Of a stretch of 64,000 nt of DNA, positions 23,089 to 35,138 are shown piece by piece. The stretch covers positions 3,313,037 through 3,377,036 of the forward strand of contig LR746274.1 in the NCBI GenBank assembly GCA_902729315.2. Reading direction: 5' to 3'. Position 1 is the first letter of the stretch, and every line of letters starts with the position of its first letter. The translations under genes and the position numbers were made by a program. The notes under the pieces were generated by a model. The model was given only the letters and a program-made list of their open reading frames with translations. It did no database searches and had not been told where the DNA came from. Origin of the DNA: Spirodela intermedia (Eukaryota; Streptophyta; Magnoliopsida; Alismatales; Araceae).

Positions 23089-25526
23089 CTAAATGAGAAA
23101 GGAACGAACAAAAAAAAAAAAGAGGAAATAGCAAGACACCCATTTTAGTTTAAAAGTCAAGAAAATGCCTACTCACATTCCAGAAATGGGTTGTATATTT
23201 AGAGGTATTATTCGTTAATCTTGCCCCATTTTCAATGACCCTGTTGAATCAGACTCTACCGATCTTCAATAATTGACATAAATAGTTATATGATTTTAAT
23301 AGATCCTCATGTTTAATTCTCCTCTAACAGATTTTGGGGTCAGACCCTTTTGAAGTCCACCCTCAACCCGAACAAGGATCATACTATGCTCTTTTTTTTT
23401 TTCTTTTTTTTTCTGCACCGTGCTTGGATGTGGGCTTACCCTGGTCATCGACGGCCCATCAAACCAATGCTTTAAGAGAAACATCATCTGAGGATCCTCT
23501 AATGTTTTAAGAAAGTCGCCTGTTTTACCCATGAAGATCTTGATTTCATGCTGTTGGAACCCTTGGCGAATTGAGCTTCTGCATCGGCCGTTTCTGCAGA
23601 GGCGGCCTCAATATTTTTTACGATATCATCTGTCAAAAGAAAGCAGAACATTGCAGCTTATCGGAGGAGTGATGTCTTCAAATCATGAACAAGTACCAAA
23701 AGAAACAAGTGTAAGATTTTCAGATGGAAAGGGTTCGTGGACTCTCACCGATCACAATACCCTGCTGGCCAATTAAGACAGCGAGGTCATGAAAGATTTC
23801 GTTGACTTGGGCGACCTGATGCTGGATTTCTCTGATCCCCTCTTCCCTTTCCTCTACCATCGCTTCATTGAACGCAAATTCGTTCTCCAGGAGAAACATC
23901 TCTTGTCTACATTTTGTGAGCATGCTTGGTCAGAAACCAGAGAACTTCAGGGGGGCCTTTTGTGAGGCCTGCAGTGCGATGTGGGTGGATCTGGACCCAG
24001 TTTAGGAAACGAATCCCAGAAAAATGGGGTTCCCGGGTTGGACCACAAGGATGGCACTTTCAGCTTCTATTCAGGACACAGTGGAAGCTCTCAAGCAGTA
24101 AACCAAAATGACAGGCCAAAAAGCAGCTGGGAAGCAGTGTAAAGAACCGGAGTTGCTGAAAAAAATAGCATATTTGGAAGATCAATCGGTCAAAATGACC
24201 ATGAGCAGCTACGATAGAGTGAGCTCCTTCCATCCTCTTTACCGAATCTGTTGATTCTCTGTATATGAATGACTTACTAGAATGGAGGAGGAAATGAGTA
24301 TCTGATCCGAAGAATGAAGCCAACCATGTGTAGGGGAGATACAGACTAGAGAAAGATCATGCATGTCATCCAGCGTCATGGCTCTAATAAACTCATGGAA
24401 TGAATGCGCCATCGGCTCTGTACGGACTGATGGCAGAGCTCCTTGTCTTCTGCGTACTGATCGATAATAAGATGAGATTTACTCCACCAAAGGGAGGCAG
24501 ATGCTGGGAGAGAGACTCACTCCCCTACAGAATTATGCGAGGGCAATGAGAGAAGATAACAGTCCAGAACTGTTATTTTCTGTGAGATTTTGAACTGGAA
24601 GATGAGCTCACGAACTTGGCTGTTCATAAGAAGAATAAGAATCTCTCCATGCGTCTATGGAACGGTGGTCAAAGAGAAAATTCAACAAAATGAAAGATAT
24701 TTTTCGCTGGGTACAGATCCCTTACATCTGTTGTCCTCCTAAAGGTCTTTCATGCTCTTGATTCTTCACCAGAGGAGGGGTCGTGTCCTCACCTAGAACA
24801 GGGCTGTCAAGGTAAAGTTACAGCTACCCACACCATCTAGGGTTCTCTAGTTTTTGCTGATTAGCCTGAAAAAATTAAACCGATGCGATGGCTGTATTCA
24901 TAAGCAGACGGAGTAAGACCTAATCTGCCGAGGAGATGGAGGAGGAGGCACGTAGGCGAACTCGCGCTCGGCCAAAAGCTTCTGGGCCCTCTGGAAGTCG
25001 ACCAGCACCGCCTGGAAGTCCCCCGCGAGCTTCGATCCCTCCACTCTCTTGCTGAGCTGGTATTTCGGACCGAGGATCGCCTCTCAGATCGTCTCTACTC
25101 TCATGGACAAAACATCGAACAGAGAAAGTGCCTGAAAATCGTGCCCGCAGGGACTTACGGGGACAGTGGAGTCGGCAACGGTGAGAGCCTTCAGCTTCCC
25201 CGAGATCTCCTTCACCATCCTGCCGATCGACTGCCTCGCATCAAACCTGCGCACAGAAAGAGAATCTGAAGTCAGAAAGGATGATGGCATAAGATTCCGC
25301 AGAAGGCGGGCAGCGTAGGAGAGTGGAGAAGAAGGGGGGGAGGGAGGTACAGGGTCCGGCGGTGTTCGAGAGAGTCCTTGGCCGTCCCGACGGCGTCCAC
25401 GAGTCGCCGGAATCTGGCGACGGAAGTGTTGAGACGGAATATGGAACTGGCCATCTCTATCAGGGTCCCTGTCTTCCGCAGCCCTGGGGGCTGCGTCGAG
25501 GTTCCCTCTAGATCTTGAAAGCTCAT
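22996..25526 (-). CDS. Vacuolar/prevacuolar Qa-SNARE syntaxin, SYP2 (SYP22-like) family
   Basis: Seven exons in transcript order: 25526-25351, 25246-25159, 25080-24920, 24803-24726, 23906-23749, 23629-23529, 23088-22996 (TAG). Phases close to 284 residues. SYP2 syntaxins are t-SNAREs for membrane fusion at the prevacuolar compartment and vacuole. The N terminus MSFQDLEG and the IFRLNTSVARFRRLVDAVGT block mark the Habc domain of this family. KLAGDFQAVLVDFQRAQKLL follows in exon 3. The SNARE helix spans about 175-240, with IQHQVAQVNEIFHDLAVLI and the zero-layer Gln (Gln216) in QQGIVIDDI. Exon 7 alone encodes the C-terminal membrane anchor, 30 mostly Val/Leu/Ile residues. Exon 4 codes a divergent linker and is the least certain exon, supported by phase and good splice sites. 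In this genome the anchor exon is unusually hydrophobic and contains two Trp. Confidence 0.88.
23907..24725 (-). other. Intron 4 of the SYP2-like gene
   Basis: This 819-bp intron lies between the linker exon and the first SNARE-motif exon. The donor is AT|GTAAGG and the acceptor AAATGTAG. Minus- and plus-strand open frames inside it match nothing. Confidence 0.7.
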
Positions 25527-26109
25527 CGACTTCCCAAGGAGAGAAACAGGTTCGCCAGCACAAGGAGAGCGGAGATTAGAGAGAGACACAGACAGAGAGA
25601 CAGAGAAGGAGAGAGGGAGAGAGGGAGAGAGGGAGAGAGAGGAAGAGGAGTGAGGTGGCGGGAAGGGACTGGTAGGAGATGACCGTTGGCACCGGTCATT
25701 CAAAGGCGGAATGTGCGGGCTTCGGGCCGGGCCAAATGAGCCGCGTTAATGTTACCAACTGACAAAAGTTCTTCTAGATTCAAGATGAGACTTCCTATAC
25801 CTCTACTTCAACAAATTAATGTATCTATAGGTCCCTTAACAATCAATGAAATCAAATTCAAGAATATTTTCTATGATTAAAATCATTTAACAGGGAAGAT
25901 GTTGATCAAAAATTTGCAGCAAAATAAGTTAAGATCATTTGATTCTACATATTCATTGGGTAGTTGAAGAGATAATATTTTCAACTAATAATCATTACAA
26001 TGGGCCCAAAAATGGGCATAAATAAAATACAAATCATCAGCTCATAGATCAAATCCTTTGAGCATAGTAAAGAATTTTCACAATTTATCTATAGAATTGA
26101 AACATTTTA
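25527..26109. other. Promoter side of the SYP2-like gene, grading into AT-rich spacer
   Basis: A (GA)n-type leader (about 25577-25650) lies just upstream of the SYP2 start codon. After 25745 the composition becomes AT-rich with no coding signal up to the copia remnant. No long terminal repeat boundary could be identified. Confidence 0.5.
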
Positions 26110-29100
26110 TTTGAATAATAAGAAAAACATTTTTGGGTATTTCATTGGAAATGGTGTGAACAACATGGCTTACACCTCTCTCTCTTTCTCTCTCTCTCAC
26201 TCATTCACATGTCCAAATGGTTGCCTTCTCTTGACACTCACTCTCATTCAATTCGATGCTCTCACCTTGTCTTTGGAACAATATGATAATTTGGATAAAA
26301 TCAGTCTTGACGAGGCCATTGGTTCATTGAGCGTCCACAAGCTGCGACTCAAGGAGCGTGAATCAAGAGAAGAGAAACAAGTATTACTAGCTAGAGTGCT
26401 GAGCAAATCAAATATCTCGACTAAGGAGGAGTCCTCATCTCGTGGAAGAGGATGACACTGCACTGAGACAAAGGCAAAAGCCATGGACGAGGATAGAATC
26501 AGCCAAATGAAGAAGGGAAGAAACGATTGAGTATATGTGGCTGAGTCTTCCGATAAGGAGGAATCCTCACTTCTGATGGCATGTACAAAGGAACATGGTG
26601 GTTTCCTACTCTAGGGCTATAAGAGTGAGCTCTCTGATCTTGATTTTTGATATTTTGATATTGGAGCTACTAATCATATGTTTGGTTGTTGGACTTTCTT
26701 CACTAAGTTAGGTAAGATAACATACAGAGTGGTCAAATTTAGAGATAATTCGAAGGTTCAAATTGAAGGCAGAGGTAGTCTCCTAGTTAACAAGAAGGAT
26801 GGCAGTGTGCTTCGGCTCACTAATGTCCTATTTGTCCCTCAATTAAAGGCCAATATTCTCCGTTTAGGTCATCTAGATGAAAAACGTTGTTTACTGAAGG
26901 CAAACTCTGTTTACTGAAGCTAAGTGTAATAGATCACTATTTGATTATTACAAATACAAAGAATGAGAATTGGTTGTGACATGCTCATTTTGGCCACTTG
27001 AATTTTCATTATCTGAAGGAAATATCAAGTAAACATTTGGTGTAGAGACTTCCTCATATCAGGGTGCCTACTTAGGTCTGCACGAACTATGTAGTAGGCA
27101 AAGAGCACTAAGCTCCATTTTCTAAAGTCTCCACATTCTAAGCCTCACAACCACTTGAACTTGTATATGTTGATATCTGCAGACCCATTACTCCACCTAC
27201 ATTAGGAGGGAGTAAGTATTTTTTAATAATCATTGATGATTGTTCAAGATTAATGTGGGTGACTCTGCTGAAAGAAAAATCAAATGCTTTCACTGCACTA
27301 TTAGAGGTTGAGAAAGACACAAAGATCAAGTGTTTTCGCTCAAACAGGGGAGGTGAGTTTGCATCTAATGAATTTACTATGTTTTGTGCTTCACAGGGCA
27401 TTAAGAGACACTTGATACCCCCTACTCATCTCAGCAAAATGGCATAGTGGAGAGAAAGAATTGGACTGTGATGTCCATGGTCTGAAGCATGTTGAAAGAA
27501 ATAGAGTCACCCTGAGAATTGTGGGAGAGATAGTAAACACCTATGTTTAGATTTTAAATCATTCCTTCACAAAAAAGTCTACAAGGTATGACTCCCTATG
27601 AAAAGTGGACAGGGAGAAAGTCACATATTAACTATTTACGAATTTTTTAGTCAATTGTGGATGTAAAGAACACTAAAGGCTCACAGAAGAAACTTGGCGA
27701 TAGAAGTAGCCCCATGATGCTTATTGGATATGAAGTAGGTACTAAAACCTATAGATGTTATAATCCAGTCAACGGCGAAGTCAACATCAGTAGAAATGTT
27801 CTCTTTGAAGAAGAAAGCAAGTGAGACTAGTAGAAGAAAGGTGAAAAAACCACAAAATTTAATTTCTTACCTGATTTTCTATCTGATTAAGTTGTGGAGG
27901 AAGTCTTTGATTTTGAGAATGATGAAGTGGAGACATTCGAACCTCAAGAAGAGATTTTCACTTCTCAAATTGAGTCTAAAGACAATCAAGCTCCAAAATA
28001 TAAGTCCCTCACTCAGATCTACTCATAGACAAACCCAATTACATATGTGGATAAAGATTGTTTTCTCACTTGTGAAGACCCAAGCTCTTATACAAATGCT
28101 TCTTGAGAGGAAGTATGGAGGAGAGTTATGAAGAAACTGAGGCTATCGATCAAAGTCAAACATGGGAGCTAGTAACACCCCTAGCTAATTGCAAGTCAAT
28201 TAGGTTTAAATAGATATTCAAGCTCAAAAAGAACGCACAAGGTGAAGTTGTGAGGCACAAAGCCAAAGTGATTATGAAGGACTATTTGCAGAGACAAGGT
28301 ATATATTATGATGAGGTATTTGCCCATATGGTACGTTTTGAGTCTATTTGAGTGCTCATTGCTATTGCAGCTCAAAGGAGATGAACTTTACATCATCTTG
28401 ATGTTAAGTTAGTCTTCCTAAATGAGGGTGCGGAGGAAGATCTATATGTGAAGCAATTGGAGGGATTTGGTGTGAAAGGCAAAGACTATTTTATGTTAAA
28501 GTTGAAATAAGTATTCTATGAGCTTAAACAAGTTCCTCGTGCTTGGTATTTCAAGCTTCACAAGTGCCTATTGTCACTTAAATTCACTAAAAGTAATCAT
28601 GAACATGTAGTTTATTTGAAGAGATCAAGTGAATGTAGTATGATCATTAGAGTGTATGTAGATGATTTAATTATGACATGCACTAGATAGAGAGATATTG
28701 ATGATTTTAAAAGGCAGATGAAGAAACTGATAATTGATCTTGGATCGCTAAGTTCCTACTTGGGAATTGAAATTAGTCAAAAGAAAGACTACATCTACTT
28801 GAGTCAAAGAGGATATGTACGAAAGATTCTTGAGCTCAAAGGACTCAGAAACTACAATTCCTCACAGACTCCTCTAGAAGCCTGAGGTATTTGACTAAGA
28901 TAGACCCAACTCAATTTCAAAGCATCAAGGAGCCTGAGGTATTTGACTCATACTCAACCACATTTAATTTTCTCAGTAAGTTTACTGAGTAGATTTATGG
29001 AGAATCCCATCTCAGAGCATCTCTCGGTTGTAAAAAAAATTCAAATACATAAATGATATAATTGATTATAGTCTTGTCTGTGAGAAGGGTCAATGAGGCA

Positions 29101-29520
29101 AATCTAATCGACTTTAGCAATAGTGATTATGCCGGTGATATTGATGATCAGAGAAGTACTTCAAGGAAAATATTTTTCTTAGGAACACCAGCGATCAGTT
29201 GCACCTCACAAAAGCAGAAGATGATGGCTTTGTCCTCGTGCGAAGTTGAGAATATCTCTGCCACATCAACTGCATATCAAGGACAATGAAATTACTTGTG
29301 GACAATCAGTCCACAATTATCTTAAGCAAAAATTCAGTTCAACACAATCGTACAAAGCCACATCGATATAAGGTATCATTTTTTACGTCTATGTGTTAAA
29401 GAACAGAAGCTGGACGTTTCCTATGTAAAGATGGAGGATCAGTTCAACAAAGCACATACTGACTAAGGCACTGAGAAAATTGAAGTTCTGGACATGCGAC
29501 GACGTCTAGGTGTACAAATT
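26110..29520 (+). mobile_element. Degenerate Ty1/copia retrotransposon remnant
   Basis: Gag-pol pieces appear in the copia order (gag, protease, integrase, reverse transcriptase, RNase H) on the plus strand but in shifting frames with many stops. A gag-like segment (about 26240-26455) carries SLDEAIGSLSVHKLRLKERE. A protease remnant near 26660 has the ATNHMFG block with the catalytic DSG changed to DIG. A GAG-pre-integrase block (26700-26917) has VLFVPQLKANILRLGHLDE. The integrase core (about 27130-27450) includes FRSNRGGEFASNEF. Reverse-transcriptase pieces (about 28140-28900) include the region of the YVDD-type motif (RVYVDDLI). RNase H is at about 29060-29290, followed by the typical ending near 29515. 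No paired LTRs, primer-binding site or intact frame were found. This is a dead copy. Confidence 0.9.
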
Positions 29521-31185
29521 CTTTGTGTGGAGGAGCAAGAGCAAGGAGGAGATTGAAGGAGCTGCTTCAGCTTAGTTGTCGCTCTTCTGTCGCCGGCAAA
29601 CTCATTCACTAGAACAGAGCTATATTTTTGTTTTCAGTTTGTTACTCACCCTCTCTCTCCTTCTCTTATTGGTTCCCCTATATAAAGGGGCACAAGGTGT
29701 TCGACGGATTGACGCTTACTATTTTTCTTGAAATACATATTTTGTGCATTCTTTCTCATTCTCTTCGGTGTTCTTCATTCTCCCATTTGCGGAACTTCTT
29801 GAAGCGGTTTCACGCTTTCCGAAGTCAACAAAGAGGGGGAGAAGGCCGCAGCCGCAAAGGGAGACAAGAGTACAGGAGGGTTCGATTGCCTCCCCGTCCT
29901 CCTGCACTGTCCTGCCCTCTCCTCCCCACAGTCAGGGAAGGGATGAAAGTATTGATCTTCCCACCCATTTTACACAGGAGTCGATCAGAGCTGCTCACCG
30001 GCGCCGCCGAAGATGAGTCAGCGGACTGGGCTTAACGGGCTGAGAAGAAAGCCTGAAAATTGAACCCGAGCCGGCCTGGACGTTTCTCGTTCCAAGGCCC
30101 ATTGAAGGGTCAGGTCTGGAAAACTGGCTCAACAATGGGTCGGGTTGTCTTAAAAGTAATACCCTTATTTTAAGGGCCCAATCTGGACAATCATTTACGA
30201 AATGGGCCAAAAAAAAACCCGACAGATCACTTTCGAGGCTTATTTCAAGGGTCAAATCTGGGAAATAACCTGTCAGCTAAAAACCCGGGCCCCGTTCAGA
30301 GTAAGCCGTGTTGATTGAATCCCTCATTGAAAAATGGGCCTAGTTCTGTGTTCTTGGCTGAATTATTGGGTCAAATATCAAGACAAAAAAAAACTGTTAT
30401 TATTATTGGGCTGCTTCGGTGAGGGGGAACTATATGAAGGAAGATCCCTAATTTGAATGTGTCAATTTATTTTTCTTTCATGAAAATTTGAAATATAGAA
30501 GTATATGGTGGCAAAACACAAACTTCCTTTTTTTTCTGTGGTTTTTTATACTGAAGTTGACCATGGAGAGTTTGACTTTTATTTAAACCCTGAAAAATCA
30601 TAGATTAGATTGATTTAAGCCACTTAATGAAATTAGAGAAAACATATTTTTATTTCCAAAATTTATTCCATATTTTCTTCGCAAGGTCGTAGGCTTAGAT
30701 GAGCTTATCCGACTTAAAGGGGAGCACCTAAGTAAGCCACGTCATTGGCTTTTTGGAGATTCTAGATAAAAACTCAACGGTGAATTAATTAATTAGTTAC
30801 GATTCCGCCGATTGAGTGAGAGATGTGGGGATTAATGAAGACCCAGCCAACGCCACGTAGACTGGTCAAAGTTCGTTGTGTGGCAAAAATGGGAAGACAC
30901 GTGGCAATTTTCTCCATCGGCTGACGTGTCGAGATCTGAGATCGTTGAACAGTTGATGTTACATCGGAGAAACCATCGTCGGATCTTCCATAGTTCCGTA
31001 CCATCAGGGGAGTGGGTCCGATCCATTTAGCCCGCAAGCGGGACCCAGGCAGTGGCTTCTCTCTCTCTCTCGCTGCCTCTCTCTTCCTGTCTGTCTGTCC
31101 TTTTCTCTGGCACCAACTGACACCTATTGACGAGCCATGGCCCACCATTGGTGAAAATTCATCCTTTATGAGGACGAGTCAAAAG

Positions 31186-31240
<55 letters not shown>

Positions 31241-32124
31241 AGACTGTCCAGTGTAGATGCGTTGACAGTTATCTCGGCTCTCTCTGAAGTCAGAAAGGCG
31301 CCCATTGCAAAGGAAATCAGATGGAGGGGCAGGATGAGATTGCATTTGTGGAATTCAGCTGGCCCACCTTCTTCATCTGACGGGTCGGAGTGAACCCATG
31401 TGTAGGACAGGTTTACAAGTGAGGGGAGCTCAGTCGATCCCACCGAAGGAGAGTGACAGCTACCGGCGATTTCATGGTCAAACACTCCTATCGCGTGCGG
31501 ATAAAACAAGTTGACCCTCTCTGTCTCTTCCTTATTTCTCTCTTTGTCCGCAGTTTCCCCTCTCTTCCCCAGTTCCTCTCGCTCTCTTCTTTCTCCCTCC
31601 CCCAGTTCCCTCTCTCTATTTCTTTTTTTTCTCCTCCCCAATTCGCCTCCCCCCCTCTCTCCCTCTCTCTCTTTCTCTCTCTCTGTCCCTAACTCGCCCT
31701 CGGCAGTTTCGGAGAAACTGGGGCTCAACAGAAGAGGACTTCAACAAAAAGGAAGAAAAGGATTGACAAACCCAATCGTGTCTGTGTCCGTCTGTATCTC
31801 TCTCTCTCTCTCTCTCTAACCCCTGGGGGCAGATGAGATCAGTAGTATGATCAACGTGCACTCTTCGATTCGGGGTAAGTACGCGTTGAAAACTACTTAC
31901 CCGGTATATTTTACTCGGATTGCAGAATTTCAGTGTCTCGGATAATGCTCCGCAGAGCCCACTAGGGAGAAGCTGGGGAGAGGAGGGAGAGAGCGAGAGA
32001 GAGGATGTGAATCGGGTTTAGGCACGACTCAATTTGGCCGTTCTTTCCCGCTGAGAACGGAAGACTTTCAGGCCTTCGAATACTCTACGGCTTCAATTGC
32101 TCATTGCCGCGGTGTTCTTGTAAC

Positions 32125-32172
<48 letters not shown>

Positions 32173-32488
32173 AGAATTGGTTCTGAGAAAATTTTCAACC
32201 CTGCCCTGGATCGGCGCGAATTTATTAATCGTGATGACGACCAGATGAGAACTTGGCTTAAGAATCATTGATTATAAATGGCAAGTAGGCACCGCCTTGT
32301 CAATGAATATAATCTATGATTCTGTGTTCAATGAGAAGGAGAGAGAGAGAGCGAGGCACGGAAGATATCAGAGGTGATACGCTTGGATTTGTCCTCAATC
32401 GAAGAGAGATTAGACTTCAATATTTTCAGCCAAGCCTGGGTCCCGGCTATAGAATACCTATTATTCCTTGTTGTCTGTTTAGAGAGAG

Positions 32489-32545
<57 letters not shown>

Positions 32546-33542
32546 GCCTGAAACGAGGTTGAGGGATTCGGGAGTCGGGAAGGGGAGTTTTGAATGCAGG
32601 ATACTGGTGCGGCTAAGAACAGCCTGTCCTTGAGTAGGCACATGGCGGATTCCGCCCGCAGATGCCGGATGGAGGCCTCGTTACGGCAACTTCCCTTGCT
32701 TGATTTAGAGAGAAGGAAGAGAGAGAGAGAAATCCCCCTACAATTCAGTTCCTCGTTTGTGGAAAGGGAGGAGAGGTCTACATCCTCCACAGCCAAACTT
32801 CTCTCTCTCTCTTTCTCCTTTTACTTATCCCATCATACTCGAGGATCATTGTGAAGTAGAGGTTCAAAACTACCTGGTCCATCTTCCTCCTTGTGATTTC
32901 CTTTTTGCAGAAAGTCACACCAGACAATCCTCCCCTCATCTGAAATTCAACGCGTTTACACCGATCCAAACTGCTTTCAGCTCCACTTTCAAGGCTCAAA
33001 TTCCGCTTCCTGTTCTTTTCTTTTTGTTCTACTTCAGAGAGGGGAGATTCCGTCGGATTTTTGTGGAAGGCCGCCATAGAACTGCGAGAAGAGGGCGAGC
33101 CAGATCTAATTCGACCCCGACGTGCTAGTCCAAGGTCAACGGTATATTCAGATATTATCTAATTTGCGTAAAAAATTCATCGAGCAAAGTTTCGATTAAA
33201 AATATCTGATTCGAAGAGATTCCCGAATCTAATGGGATTAGAAAACAATCAGTTTAGCCTTAAAATAATGGTTAGGGCACGTCCGGATTTCCCTCTCGGC
33301 TTCCCTGAAAATAGGATGAAGGTGGAGGGAAGGTCCGCCGCAACGTACGACTATCCTCTCTACACTACCTCTTGCCTACTCTCTCTCTCTCTCTCTCGTT
33401 ATCTTCCCTGTCAGCCCGCGGTTGGACTTGTCAGAAATCTTCCTCTTTAAAACCCGAGGCCTTCGGTCAAGCGTTCACCCGACTCCGAACTGTTCTCTCC
33501 TCTTTCTCTCTCTCTCTCTCTCGGCGCTCATCTTGGACGGCC
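29521..33542. other. Gene-free, microsatellite-rich spacer upstream of the LHT1-like gene
   Basis: After the copia remnant there is a TATATAAAG-like box near 29681 and a GC-richer stretch to about 30300 rich in GGGCC/GGCCC words. From 31 kb onward the DNA is dominated by (GA)n and (CT)n runs: about 31185-31236, 31800-31818, 32130-32167, 32478-32542 and 33378-33398. These create artefactual open frames of Ser/Leu or Arg/Glu repeats. Part of the last kilobase should be LHT1-like promoter and 5' UTR; a TTTAAAA box lies near 33446. Confidence 0.6.
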
Positions 33543-33880
33543 ATGGGAACACAAGCTATGTCCCCCCCAGGAAACCATGTCGACGACGACCCGAAGGTAT
33601 CTACTGAACACTTGTCCTCCCTTCTCCTGCCGCTCTCTCTCCCTCCCTCTCTCCCTCTGGGTCCTGAAATCGAAGAAACTCCGGGGTCTCGAGAGTTCAG
33701 ATATTCGCATCATCGATTCCAACCTCTTGCCCTCGAGGGACTCTTCCATAGGCTTCAGATTCGTGGCTTCCACAAATATCGCTGCTTCCCCACCCCTCTC
33801 TCTCTACCTCTCTAAATCTATCTCATCTCTTCGAAGTTTTCCCCTTCCTCGTCGTCTTCCTCTACCGCCCAGATCGGGAG

Positions 33881-33924
<44 letters not shown>

Positions 33925-34782
33925 TCTGGTGCGCTGGAGGGACGGGAAGAGAGAGAGAGAGAGAGAGAGAATGATCTCGTGGCCGTCATTACTCCTCGTC
34001 CACAAGATACGGTTCGTAAATATGATTACATTTACGGTCGGTGGACGTATTCAATATCTACAGCTCATTTGTCTACTTACCTTACATGCGAAAAGGAACC
34101 CCCACCTCTCTCTCTCTACCCATCTCTCCCTCTCTCGCTGTGGGAGTGAAGATTGGAGGGCCGTGTCGCATGCTGATTGGCCGGGGGCGTGTAAGGTCGT
34201 CGTTGACTACGTTGGGCGGGGAAAAAGCCACACCTGTCACTTAATTTTCTTTAATTGGGGGTTGACTTTGGAATCCCAGAAATTCACTGCCTCTTTCTTC
34301 TGGCATTCGGCTGCAGCCCCACCAAAATATCTCTAAAAGTTGCATTTATCCCAAGTTCATCCATTTCTCATGGATATTGGTAGGTTTTTTTCTCCCTCTC
34401 AATAGTTCTTTATGATTCTAAAGAATCAATTTCCCGAAAAGTAGTGATGAAATTCGTGCTTTCTGGTTGATTCTTTTTGCCTTTTGGGGCCAAATTATAG
34501 ATTCAATAATTACAGTATGCTTGTCAGACGTCGTCACATGATTCAAACCATGCTTCTTCTTGGCGTGGGTTATTTATATAATATATATATAATGTATAGA
34601 GGTATATATATATATAAAAGAGAGAGAGAGAGAGAGAGATGTTGAGAGATTTACTCACGTATATGGAAGAGGAAGAGGTAGAGGTGGATTTGATAATAGT
34701 GGTGTAGAGAGAGAATTGTTGGCCTCAAAATAAATAGATAGATAAATAGATATATATAGAGAGAGAGATAGAGAGAGAGAGC

Positions 34783-34841
<59 letters not shown>

Positions 34842-35090
34842 GAGTCATGTAGGAGGAGGAAGAGGTAGAGGTGGATTTGATAATAGTGGTGTAGAGAGAG
34901 AATTGTTGGCCTCAAAATAAATAGATATATATTGGGAGAGAGATAGAGAGAGAGAGAGCTAGAGAGAGAGAGAGCGAGAGAGAGAAAGAGAGAGAGAGGA
35001 GTCATGTAGGAGGAGGAAGAGGTAGAGGTGAGTTCGATGGCAGTGGTGTAGAGAGAGAATTGATGGCATTATATATATATATATATATAG

Positions 35091-35138
<48 letters not shown>

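Noticed and set aside
23296-23532. 78-codon minus-strand frame beside the SYP2 SNARE exon
   Set aside because: It is out of frame with the syntaxin; the true continuation is the anchor exon at 23088-22996.
22996-25526. First reading of the SYP2-like gene as naturally anchorless
   Set aside because: The in-frame stop at 23499-23501 suggested a soluble protein, but a phase-compatible exon with 30 hydrophobic residues and a good acceptor was then found at 23088.
29628-30035. 135-codon frame downstream of the copia remnant
   Set aside because: There is no recognisable domain; its position after the retrotransposon and a TATA-like box suggested an LTR, but no second copy exists in the window.
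31159-31728. 189-codon minus-strand frame and neighbouring Arg/Glu or Ser/Leu-repeat frames
   Set aside because: They are translated (GA)n/(CT)n microsatellites with no conserved content.
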